A DNA stretch of 62,470 nt, from assembly GCF_030149425.1 (NCBI RefSeq), contig NZ_JASBRQ010000036.1, positions 1 through 62,470 of the forward strand, in the 5' to 3' direction. Position 1 is the first letter of the stretch, and each line of letters starts with the position of its first letter. The position numbers and the translations under genes were made by a program. The DNA is from Maricaulis sp. GTDB lineage: Bacteria > Pseudomonadota > Alphaproteobacteria > Caulobacterales > Maricaulaceae. Of this stretch, positions 9,852 to 17,411 are shown one piece after another. Under the pieces are notes generated by a model, which saw only the letters and a program-made list of their open reading frames with translations, searched no databases and had not been told where the DNA came from.

Positions 9852-9882
9852 CGGGCGTCTCCTCACGGGGGCGCCCGTTTTT
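9852..9882 (+). terminator. intrinsic terminator
   Basis: CGGGCGTCTCC (9852-9862) pairs with GGGGGCGCCCG (9867-9877), including G-U pairs, around the tetraloop TCAC, followed by TTTTT. It separates the AhpD-like gene from the sortase locus. The stretch from here to 10032 has no gene. Confidence 0.85.
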
Positions 9883-10032
9883 GTTTGCCCAATTTCGCCG
9901 CAATTTTCCCCGCAATCGCCGCAAACCGGCCCTTTGCCCTCCCCGATCCGGGCGCAGCTTGACCAAGGACAGGGAAGCGAACCGGCCGCGAAACACACGA
10001 TCGCAACGGTTCGATTTATGGGGAGGAAGTCG

Positions 10033-12261
10033 ATGACTTCATCGCGCACACGCAACGCCGCCGGGGGCCAGGCCTGGATGGGCCTGATGATCGCCATAGC
10101 CGCTTTTGCCGCCACGATATTCTTGTGGTCGGAAGCCCGGGCCGACACGGTCGACCCGGTCACGCCGGACGGCATGGTCCGCCTCAGCGAGGTGAATGAA
10201 GGCGCCCTCCTCCTCAAAACCGTAGATGCCGGGGTCTATGTGCCCGCTCCGCTCGTGGCGACCGATATTTCCCTGGATGTGTCCGGTCCGGTCGTCCGCG
10301 CCACGGTCACGCAACGCTTCGAAAATCCCTCCGAAGCCTGGGTGGAAGGCACCTATGTGTTCCCCCTGCCCGAGGACTCCGGCGTCGACCGCTTGCGCAT
10401 GCAGATCGGCGACCGATTCATCGAGGGCGAAATTCACGAGCGCCAGCAAGCCCGCCAGATCTATGAGCGGGCACGGGCGGCGGGACAGCGCGCCAGCCTG
10501 CTGGAACAACAACGCCCCAACATGTTCACCACCTCGGTGGCCAATATCGGTCCGGGCGAGACGATCATCGTTCAGATCGAGTATCAGGATGTCGCCCGCC
10601 TGCGTGACGGCACTTTCGAATTGCGCGCACCGCTGGCGATCACCCCGCGCTATATTCCCCAGGACGGCGGCTACCAGTTCGCCTCGACCGGATCGGCCTC
10701 ACCCGCCAGCGTGCCGGACGCGCATCTCATTACCCCGCCGATCATGCACCCGGACAGCGAACCCGCCGAAGGCCTTCGCCTGCCGGTGACGATCCACGCC
10801 AATCTGGATGCCGGTTTCGAGCTCGGCCCGGTCGCCAGCCGCTTCCACGCGACCTATGTCGAGCACACCGGCCCGGGCCAGGCGAGCGTTCGCCTGGCCG
10901 ATGGTCCGATCCCGGCCAATCGCGATTTCGTCCTGACCTGGCGGCCAGCCAATGAAAATGTCCCGACCGCAGCCCTGTTCACGGAAACCGTGGGCGAAGA
11001 GACCTATCTGTTGGCGCAGATCCTGCCGCCGGCCGAGCTCGGCGCAGACACCCCGCGACGCCAGCGCGAGACCATTTTCGTCATCGACAATTCCGGCTCC
11101 ATGGCCGGCGAATCCATGCGCCAGGCTCGCGAGGCCCTGATCTTCGCCCTCGAACGCCTGGAGCCGGGCGATCGTTTCAACGTCATCCGTTTCGACAATA
11201 CGATGGAACTGGTTTTCCCGGACGCGGTGGAGGCCACACCGGTCAATGTCGCGACGGCGATCGGCTTTGCCCGGGGACTGGATGCAGAAGGCGGTACCGA
11301 GATGTTGCCGGCCCTGGTGGCAGCGCTCAATGACAGCCGTCCGGAAGAGACAGGGCGTGTGCGCCAGGTCGTCTTTCTGACCGATGGGGCCATTGGCAAT
11401 GAACAACAGCTGTTCGAGGCCATTGATGTCGGCCTGGGCCGGTCGCGCCTCTTCCCGGTCGGCATCGGCTCGGCCCCGAACACCTATTTCATGAGCCGCG
11501 CCGCCCGCGCCGGTCGCGGCACCTTCACCCATATCGGTCAGGTCAGCGATGTGGCCGAGGAGATGGAGAAGCTTTTCACCGCACTCGAACGCCCGGTCAT
11601 GACCGATCTCGACGCGCTGTTCCCACGCGATGCGCTGGCGGAAATCTGGCCGGCGCCGCTGCCGGATCTTTATTACGGCGAACCGGTCATCATGACCGCA
11701 CGCTTGCAGTCCACCGAGGGTGTGATGTTGGTGGAGGGTGAGTTGGCGGGCGAGAGCTGGCGTGAACAGCTCTCGCTCGCGAACACAAGGCCCGCTTCCG
11801 GCATTGCCACCCTGTTCGGCCGCAACCGCATCCGCTCGATCGAGGAAACCCGCTTCCAGGGCGCGTCCCAGGACACGATCGATGCGGGCGTATTGCGCAC
11901 AGCGCTGGAATTCTCGCTGGTCTCACGCCTGACCAGCCTGGTCGCCGTCGACGTCACCCCGGCGCGCCCGGCCAATGACCGGCTGGTCCAGCGGGATGTG
12001 CCGGTAATGGCACCCGATGGCTGGGATCTGGACGCGGTGTCCGACGAGCGGGTCGCCCCGGTCCAGCACGCTGCGCTCGATACAGCGCTGATTAACAAGC
12101 TGCGCCCGGGCCGCGACCCCAATGCCCAGGCCGTTGACGAGAATGGCGTGCCGCTGCCGGCTACGGCCACGCCGCGCGAGCTGATGATGTGGCTCGGTGC
12201 CCTGATGATGCTGATCGCCCTGTTCTGGCTGATCGCCAACCGGGAGCGCCGGCTGTGGTGA
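10033..12261 (+). CDS. marine proteobacterial sortase target protein (VIT + vWA)
   Basis: Large exported protein, 742 aa, and the presumed substrate of the sortase encoded next. After an N-terminal hydrophobic export segment (about residues 16-36) come a VIT domain (about 60-180), a von Willebrand A domain with a MIDAS DxSxS motif at Asp352 (FVIDNSGSM) and TDGAIG further on, and a C-terminal sorting signal: LPATATP at 708-714, a hydrophobic helix and the basic end RERRLW. Family members carry VIT and vWA domains and act beside a dedicated sortase in Gram-negative bacteria. Translation starts at ATG 10033 behind GGGAGGAAG. The stop overlaps the sortase start. The residue after LPAT is Ala, not Gly. 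Confidence 0.92.
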   Translation: MTSSRTRNAAGGQAWMGLMIAIAAFAATIFLWSEARADTVDPVTPDGMVRLSEVNEGALLLKTVDAGVYVPAPLVATDISLDVSGPVVRATVTQRFENPSEAWVEGTYVFPLPEDSGVDRLRMQIGDRFIEGEIHERQQARQIYERARAAGQRASLLEQQRPNMFTTSVANIGPGETIIVQIEYQDVARLRDGTFELRAPLAITPRYIPQDGGYQFASTGSASPASVPDAHLITPPIMHPDSEPAEGLRLPVTIHANLDAGFELGPVASRFHATYVEHTGPGQASVRLADGPIPANRDFVLTWRPANENVPTAALFTETVGEETYLLAQILPPAELGADTPRRQRETIFVIDNSGSMAGESMRQAREALIFALERLEPGDRFNVIRFDNTMELVFPDAVEATPVNVATAIGFARGLDAEGGTEMLPALVAALNDSRPEETGRVRQVVFLTDGAIGNEQQLFEAIDVGLGRSRLFPVGIGSAPNTYFMSRAARAGRGTFTHIGQVSDVAEEMEKLFTALERPVMTDLDALFPRDALAEIWPAPLPDLYYGEPVIMTARLQSTEGVMLVEGELAGESWREQLSLANTRPASGIATLFGRNRIRSIEETRFQGASQDTIDAGVLRTALEFSLVSRLTSLVAVDVTPARPANDRLVQRDVPVMAPDGWDLDAVSDERVAPVQHAALDTALINKLRPGRDPNAQAVDENGVPLPATATPRELMMWLGALMMLIALFWLIANRERRLW

Positions 12262-12908
12262 GCTTGCCCAAACGGGTGCACCCAAAAGCGGGGAGGATGG
12301 CGGCATCGCTCGCAGCCATCAGCCTTCTCCTCGCTGGCGGGTTCGTCTTCGGTCAGGGCGTCTACCTGACCGCCAAGGCCGAGATCGCGCAGGTCCTTCT
12401 GGCAAAAGCCTGGACCCGTGCACAGGAAGGAGAAACCGCGCCAACACCATGGCCCTGGGCCGATACTTGGCCCGTGGCGCGGCTCTCCGTCCCTTCCCTC
12501 GGTGAGCGCGCCATCGTGCTCGCCGAGGGCGGGGGCGAAGCCCTGGCTTTCGGCCCGGCGCATCTCGCTGTCTCGCCCCATCCGGGCGATGCCGGCACGT
12601 CGATCATCGCCGCCCATCGCGACACGCACTTCGCCTTTTTGCGCGATGTCAAGCCGGGCGATGAGGTAATTGTCGAACGCGCCGATGGCGAACGCATGGC
12701 TTTCCGCATCACCCATACCGAAATCGTCCATGCCGAGCGCTCCGGTATCCAGCCCGACGGCGGCCCTGCGCGTCTCGCCCTGGTCACGTGCTGGCCCTTT
12801 GGTTCGCTGACACCGGGCCCGCTGCGTTACGTGGTCTGGGCCGAGAAGATCGTGACAGATCATCCACACACCGGATTTGAGCTGGCCCTGAACGGGCACG
12901 CAGGCTAA
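12258..12908 (+). CDS. class GN (marine proteobacterial) sortase
   Basis: Membrane-anchored cysteine transpeptidase of 216 aa. It has an N-terminal transmembrane anchor (about residues 14-34) and the sortase catalytic triad: His120 in IIAAHRDTH, Cys178 in LVTCWPFG and Arg190 in GPLRYVVW. GTG 12258 overlaps the target stop as GTGA, so the pair is translationally coupled; the alternative ATG at 12297 would cut into the membrane anchor and has a poorly spaced ribosome site. With no peptidoglycan-exposed outer surface, what the Gram-negative enzyme attaches its target to is not established. Confidence 0.92.
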   Translation: MSLPKRVHPKAGRMAASLAAISLLLAGGFVFGQGVYLTAKAEIAQVLLAKAWTRAQEGETAPTPWPWADTWPVARLSVPSLGERAIVLAEGGGEALAFGPAHLAVSPHPGDAGTSIIAAHRDTHFAFLRDVKPGDEVIVERADGERMAFRITHTEIVHAERSGIQPDGGPARLALVTCWPFGSLTPGPLRYVVWAEKIVTDHPHTGFELALNGHAG

Positions 12909-12945
12909 CTCTTCCTCCCAGGCGGGGGCCTGTGAGGAGGAGAAT

Positions 12946-13743
12946 GTGGGCGAAGCGTTGTTCGCGCCCCTTGATCAGCCCTGGCCGCGCCGCGTTTTCG
13001 CCGGCGTGCTGGCTGTGTGTGCCAATGCCCTCCTGCTCGCCCTGATCCTTCTAACCCCGCGCCACATCACCGCCCCGCCCGAACTGGATGTGGTGGATGT
13101 CATCCTTGTTGAACGGCCTCGGGCGCCGGAAGAGCCGGTCGTGGACGACACAGCGACCGAGGAACCGCCGGTGCAGGAGATCGCGGTCGTACAGGCAGCG
13201 GAGCCGGAGACCCCGGAAGACGAAGCCCCGGCGCCCGCGCCAGATCCCGGCCCGCTGCCGCCACGAACTGATCAAGCAGTCGAGCTTTCCAGCCCCCCTG
13301 CTGCCAGCCCCTCTACTGATGAAGACGATGAAGACCAGCCGGCTGAACCCGGCGGCAGTAGCGGCTTCCTGGCTTTTGAAGGCGAAGCCCTCCCGCTCCC
13401 GGCCGGGCGCGGCTCCACCCCCATGTTGCTGCGCGAAGTTTTCTGCCAGTCCAGCTCTGCAGCCACCCGACAGGCCGGCGCCTGTCCCGATGGCCCGCCG
13501 GAACGGGGCCTCGCCTATGCCCGCCATGGATCGGCAGAGGAGCTGGCCCGGGTGCGCGCAGCCTTGGGCCTCGATCTTTCGGCCGAAGACATCCGCGCCC
13601 TTTTTGGTGGTCAGCCCCTTGGGAGCCGGGACCTGAGCGGACTCGGGACCACGACCAATCAGCACTCCCTGCCGACCAGCTCGGCCGACAGCATGCGCGA
13701 CAGCCTGCCCCCGCTGGTCCCCGATCCCGCTTTTGGCGATTGA
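12946..13743 (+). CDS. proline-rich TonB-like membrane protein in the sortase locus
   Basis: Unknown 265-aa protein, 37 bases after the sortase and probably cotranscribed. Residues about 15-40 form a single membrane anchor (VFAGVLAVCANALLLALILL), followed by a long Pro/Glu/Ala-rich stretch (about 50-140), the design of TonB or TolA periplasmic arms. No TonB C-terminal domain is recognised. The end is instead a small domain with two Cys (FCQSS...GACPDG) and a loose tail. The start is GTG 12946 behind GAGGAGGAG; an ATG two bases earlier is out of frame. It might scaffold the sortase or hold the anchored protein, but this is only context. Confidence 0.7.
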   Translation: MGEALFAPLDQPWPRRVFAGVLAVCANALLLALILLTPRHITAPPELDVVDVILVERPRAPEEPVVDDTATEEPPVQEIAVVQAAEPETPEDEAPAPAPDPGPLPPRTDQAVELSSPPAASPSTDEDDEDQPAEPGGSSGFLAFEGEALPLPAGRGSTPMLLREVFCQSSSAATRQAGACPDGPPERGLAYARHGSAEELARVRAALGLDLSAEDIRALFGGQPLGSRDLSGLGTTTNQHSLPTSSADSMRDSLPPLVPDPAFGD

Positions 13744-13775
13744 CGCGAGAAGCAGATACCCGCTCTTATCCGGCC

Positions 13776-14795
13776 ATGAACTTCCTCTCCGACACCACCG
13801 CCCCGGCTCACCCCTCGTTGATCGATGCGCTTGCCCGCGCCAATGAGGGCTATGCGATGAGCTATGGCGCCGACGACATCTCCGCACGCGTGGAGGCGCG
13901 GCTGAAGGAGATTTTCGAAACCGATCTGAAAGTGCTGTTTGCAGTCTCCGGCACGGCATCCAATGCGCTGGCCCTTTCGGTCCTGTGCCCCCCGCACGGC
14001 GCCATTCTCTGTCATGACGAGGCGCATATTCACCGCGATGAGCGCGGCGCGCCGGAATTCTACACCGGCGGTGCCAAGCTGATCCCGCTGCGCGGCGCCC
14101 ATGCCAAGATCGAGCTCGACGAGCTTGACCGGGCGGTGGCGGAAATCCCGGAAGGCTTTGTCCATACCAATCCGGTGCGCGTTCTTTCGCTGTCCAATCT
14201 GACCGAGAGCGGCACTGCCTATACGCCGGCGGAGGTCGCCGAGCGCGCCGCCCGCATCCAGGACCGCCCAGCTTTCGTGCACATGGATGGGGCACGCTTT
14301 GCCAATGCGCTGGTCACGCTGGGCTGCAGCCCGGCGGAGCTGACGTGGAAATCCGGTGTCGATGTCCTCTGCTTCGGCGCCACCAAGAACGCGGCCATGG
14401 GCGCTGAAGCCGTCATCCTCTTCCCCAAGGCCATGGACCGGTTCGAGGAATTGCAGGCGCGCCAGAAGCGCGGCGGCCATATGGCGCCGAAAATGCGTTA
14501 TATCGCGGCCCAGTTCGATGCCTGGCTGAGCCATGATCTCTGGCTCGATCTCGCCGCCCGGGCCAATAAGCGCGCGAGCCAGCTGGCCGATGGGCTCAGC
14601 CGGATCAACGGTGTCGATGTGCTACACAGCGTCGATGGCAATGAGGTCTTCGCCCGGCTGCCGGAGGCTATCGCCGGGCAGATGCGCGATGCCGGGGCCG
14701 GGTTCTACCAATGGCCGGACGGATCCGCGCGCTTTGTCGCGAGCTGGTGCACCGGCGAAGACGAGGTTGAGAACCTGCTTCGCTCTGCAAATTAG
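13776..14795 (+). CDS. low-specificity L-threonine aldolase (beta-eliminating lyase family)
   Basis: PLP enzyme of 339 aa that cleaves L-threonine or allo-threonine to glycine and acetaldehyde. The fold-type I features are clear: the N-terminal MNFLSDTTAPAHP, HIHRDERGAPEFYTGG, VHMDGARFANAL and the PLP lysine in CFGATKNAAMGAEAV. The start at ATG 13776 matches the family; a TTG 36 bases upstream would only add a short tail. It follows the sortase cluster by 32 bases and probably has an independent role. Confidence 0.9.
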   Translation: MNFLSDTTAPAHPSLIDALARANEGYAMSYGADDISARVEARLKEIFETDLKVLFAVSGTASNALALSVLCPPHGAILCHDEAHIHRDERGAPEFYTGGAKLIPLRGAHAKIELDELDRAVAEIPEGFVHTNPVRVLSLSNLTESGTAYTPAEVAERAARIQDRPAFVHMDGARFANALVTLGCSPAELTWKSGVDVLCFGATKNAAMGAEAVILFPKAMDRFEELQARQKRGGHMAPKMRYIAAQFDAWLSHDLWLDLAARANKRASQLADGLSRINGVDVLHSVDGNEVFARLPEAIAGQMRDAGAGFYQWPDGSARFVASWCTGEDEVENLLRSAN

Positions 14796-14854
14796 ACACA
14801 GCTTGAGATTGCAGAACAAACCGTGTACACTCCCATCTGAAGATGGAGGGAAAA

Positions 14855-15178
14855 GTGGGATACGGGCACGGCATTGCATTCAAACTCGATCTGATCGACT
14901 TCGATGCCTATGGCAGGGCGCGGATCAATGATGATGAAGCTTCAGGCGAGCTGCATGCGCTCTTGCGTGATGCTGACGCCGTCGCCTGCCGCTCGGGATG
15001 CGGCCTCCCCCTCGCCTGCGATAGCGCGCTGATACGGCGGGAAGAGCTGGTCCAGACCGGGCCGTCCCTGCTGATTAACAACGCGGATTTCGCCTCCATC
15101 ATCCGCAAGCGCAAGGCGGTAGATGCGCGCGAGGCTGTGATTGTGTTTGAACCCTACCGGGCCGTGGCAGCCGGCTAG
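14855..15178 (+). CDS. conserved hypothetical protein, about 107 aa
   Basis: A short soluble protein with alternating hydrophobic and polar stretches (GIAFKLDLIDFDAYGRARIN, and LLINNADFASIIRKRKAVDA). No family is recognised. Two starts compete: ATG 14843, which has no ribosome site and sits in the small hairpin CCATCT/AGATGG (14833-14846), or GTG 14855 behind GGAGGG four bases upstream, chosen here. Its TAG overlaps the stop of the convergent receiver gene in CTAG. Confidence 0.6.
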   Translation: MGYGHGIAFKLDLIDFDAYGRARINDDEASGELHALLRDADAVACRSGCGLPLACDSALIRREELVQTGPSLLINNADFASIIRKRKAVDAREAVIVFEPYRAVAAG

Positions 15179-15684
15179 CTCGCTTCGGCCTTTTCCTCAT
15201 CGGTCGAGCGGCGCCAGGGACCGTTATAGCGCGGATCCTGACGGCGGCGGCGGTCAGGCCCGAAATAGGTCGAGGCTTTGACGAAGCGACGCGGACGTTC
15301 AATCAGGGCCGAGATCCGGTGGAAGAGATCAACCGGGCGGACCGGCTTGGCGAGGTATTCATTGACCCCGGCATTGATCGCTTCAAGGACTTTGGATTTG
15401 TCCGTGTGGCCGGTGACCATAATGATCGGCAGGTATTTGTTGGCGCTATCCGATGCGGTGCGAACCAGGCGGGTAAACTCCAGCCCGTTTAGATCGCCGA
15501 GCATGTAGTCGACCAGGGCAAAATCGGGATTGACGTCGCGCATGGTCTCGAACGCGTCGGCAGCATCACGCACTTCTACGATCGTCCGCACGCCGAACCC
15601 CTGCAAAATCGTACGCAGGATGGTCGACATGTGGGCGTTGTCCTCAACAATCAGGACACGAATGCGTTCAAAACTACCGGACAT
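15175..15684 (-). CDS. single-domain response regulator (CheY-like)
   Basis: A receiver-only response regulator, about 169 aa, without an output domain. Acidic pocket and phosphoacceptor are seen in VLIVEDNAHM and FALVDYMLG, the conserved Thr in IMVTGHTD and Lys in YLAKPVRP. The tail TYFGPDRRRRQDP is a hallmark of alphaproteobacterial stand-alone regulators. The start MSGSFERIRVLIVEDN at 15684 is preferred over 15723, which adds 13 non-conserved residues. It is the first of three receivers within 2.1 kb. A CtrA-like half box lies upstream at 15739-15753. Confidence 0.88.
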   Translation of the reverse strand: MSGSFERIRVLIVEDNAHMSTILRTILQGFGVRTIVEVRDAADAFETMRDVNPDFALVDYMLGDLNGLEFTRLVRTASDSANKYLPIIMVTGHTDKSKVLEAINAGVNEYLAKPVRPVDLFHRISALIERPRRFVKASTYFGPDRRRRQDPRYNGPWRRSTDEEKAEAS

Positions 15685-15738
15685 GAGCGCTCTTGCAGCC
15701 ACGGGAATCGGGTCTGCCGCCATATTCGCCCACCGGTC

Positions 15739-15753
15739 TTAACCAAGTCTTGA
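15739..15753. promoter_or_regulatory. possible CtrA box upstream of the receiver gene
   Basis: TTAA-N7-TTGA matches the CtrA consensus TTAA-N7-TTAA at seven of eight positions and lies about 55 bases before the receiver start. Seen only by pattern; such sites occur by chance. Confidence 0.3.
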
Positions 15754-15871
15754 CCGCGCCGGCATGTGGCTGCGTCGGCATGCCGCGTGCCCTGGCAGGC
15801 CAATCCGGGCGTTTTGTGCTAGGGTGGCAGGCGTAGGGGGCACTCCGATGCGAAGCTGAAAGGGCTTGAGC

Positions 15872-16264
15872 ATGAATATTGCCGAAAACGCCGTCCGCGG
15901 TCTCATTCTTCGTGCACGCGGCTATGACGGCAAGGAACAGATCGAAGATTTAGAACGCGACCCGGACACGGATGAAACCGATGCCGTGGAGAACCTGCAG
16001 ACGGGCGCTCATGATGCCGGCCGGGACGAGATCGAGGCCTGGATTGACGGGCTGGATGAAGAAGCCCAGGCCGAGCTGGTCGCGCTCTACTGGATCGGGC
16101 GCGGCGATTATGACGGCCGCGATTTTCCCCGCGCCGTTGAGGACGCCCGCGGGCGCCGCTCGACACCCACAGCCAACTACCTGCTCGGTGCGCCGCTAAT
16201 GGGGGATTATATCGAGTTGGGACTGGATGCGGTCATTGAGGCCGACGTTTACGACGACGCCTGA
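15872..16264 (+). CDS. DUF3775 domain protein
   Basis: A 130-aa acidic protein of the DUF3775 family, widespread in alphaproteobacteria and without a known function. The family core LDEEAQAELVALYWIGRGDY and the end YLLGAPLMGDYIELGLDAV are clear. ATG 15872, with AAAGGG upstream, is preferred over the TTG two codons earlier. It sits between response regulator genes pointing the other way and ends 28 bases from one of them. Confidence 0.8.
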   Translation: MNIAENAVRGLILRARGYDGKEQIEDLERDPDTDETDAVENLQTGAHDAGRDEIEAWIDGLDEEAQAELVALYWIGRGDYDGRDFPRAVEDARGRRSTPTANYLLGAPLMGDYIELGLDAVIEADVYDDA

Positions 16265-16292
16265 GGCCACACGCGAGCGCGCAGCGCCGCGA

Positions 16293-16748
16293 TCAGTTAT
16301 TGCTACGGCGCCAGACGACTTCGGACACCGGAGCGCCCCGGCCATGATCATTGCGGGATTCCAGCACCTGGACGATCCGCTTGCCAAGCACATCGGGTGC
16401 GACCGGCTTGACCAGATAGGCATCGGCGCCTTTTTGCACCGCCTCGGTCACCACATGCGCCTCGGCATGTCCGGTGAGGACGACGACGGCAATATCGCTG
16501 TTCGGGTGGTCGGCGCGTAACCGCAGATCTTCCAGGATCGACAACCCATCCTCGCCATTGAGCTCATAGTCCAGCAGCATGACATCGAAGGGCGCCGCAT
16601 CCAGCGCGGTCCAGGCGGAGGCGACATCGGCCGCATCATGCACTTCACTGGCCCCCAAGCCGGTAACAATGCGGCGGACCAGGGACCGGATCGCGTTGAC
16701 ATCCTCAACAATGAGCACGCGCAGGTTTTGCAAACAGTTCTGAGACAT
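16293..16748 (-). CDS. single-domain response regulator
   Basis: Receiver-only protein of about 151 aa. Visible: VLIVEDVNAIR (acidic pair), VMLLDYELNGEDG (phosphoacceptor Asp), VVLTGHAEA (Thr) and AYLVKPVAP (Lys). No DNA-binding or enzymatic output follows. The start is taken at MSQNC (16748) because the family begins just before the first beta strand; 16751 and 16787 are alternatives. It lies upstream of the first receiver with the DUF3775 gene between them on the other strand. Confidence 0.87.
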   Translation of the reverse strand: MSQNCLQNLRVLIVEDVNAIRSLVRRIVTGLGASEVHDAADVASAWTALDAAPFDVMLLDYELNGEDGLSILEDLRLRADHPNSDIAVVVLTGHAEAHVVTEAVQKGADAYLVKPVAPDVLGKRIVQVLESRNDHGRGAPVSEVVWRRSNN

Positions 16749-16805
16749 CATTTCCGCCGAACAATCGCGAGGCCCTTTTAGTGCCATGACTAATTGAATA
16801 TTACC

Positions 16806-17243
16806 TTAATGCAGCCCCGACGCGCTGAGGATTTCCGGCCGCGCCCGCCGCGCCGCCAGCACCGTCATCAGGCTCTGGCCCAGCGTATTGGCGTTGAGCG
16901 GCTTGGGTAGGATGGCACTCGCGCCCGCCTCGCGTGCGCCCTCGAACAGGAAGGGCAATTCGAGCGGGCCCAGCAGCAGGACCGGCAGGTCCGGATCGGG
17001 ACTGGCCTGCGGATCACGGAAACTGCGGATCACGTCGAGCCCGCTGCAGGCGCCGAGATCATAATCGACCAGGACAATGTCCGGGCGGCAGGTGTGGGCC
17101 AGGACCAGCGCCTCGTCGGCCTCGCCGCATTGATAAATCCGCTGCACCCCGAGCCCCCGCAACAGGGTCGACAAGACCGAGCGTACGGCCTGGCTGTCAT
17201 CGATGAGTAGAATGCCGGCATCGCTCAAGGCTGGGGTGGTCAT
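16806..17243 (-). CDS. single-domain response regulator, divergent
   Basis: A third receiver, 145 aa, start fixed by AAGGAGA six bases before ATG 17243. The pocket (ILLIDDSQAV), phosphoacceptor Asp (IVLVDYDLGACSG) and Lys (AILPKPLNA) are present, but the usual Thr/Ser on strand 4 is replaced in VLLLGPLELP, so signalling may differ from CheY. It probably forms an operon with the receiver 57 bases downstream. A partner kinase is not adjacent. Confidence 0.85.
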   Translation of the reverse strand: MTTPALSDAGILLIDDSQAVRSVLSTLLRGLGVQRIYQCGEADEALVLAHTCRPDIVLVDYDLGACSGLDVIRSFRDPQASPDPDLPVLLLGPLELPFLFEGAREAGASAILPKPLNANTLGQSLMTVLAARRARPEILSASGLH

Positions 17244-17411
17244 GGAGGTCTCCTTGTCTCACCCCACAGGGTTAACCGCGACGCTTAATGCCGGGTATCC
17301 AGCCGCTCATGCATTATGAGCGGCGATCCGACCAAAGTGCCTGCCCCTTCCCGACACCACGCTGTCAGCACGCCCCTAGCCGTCACCCGCGCGCGTGCGT
17401 ATATCCGGTCC

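Noticed and set aside
17268..17290. TTAA...TTAA near the third receiver as a CtrA box
   Set aside because: The spacing between the half sites is nine bases rather than seven.
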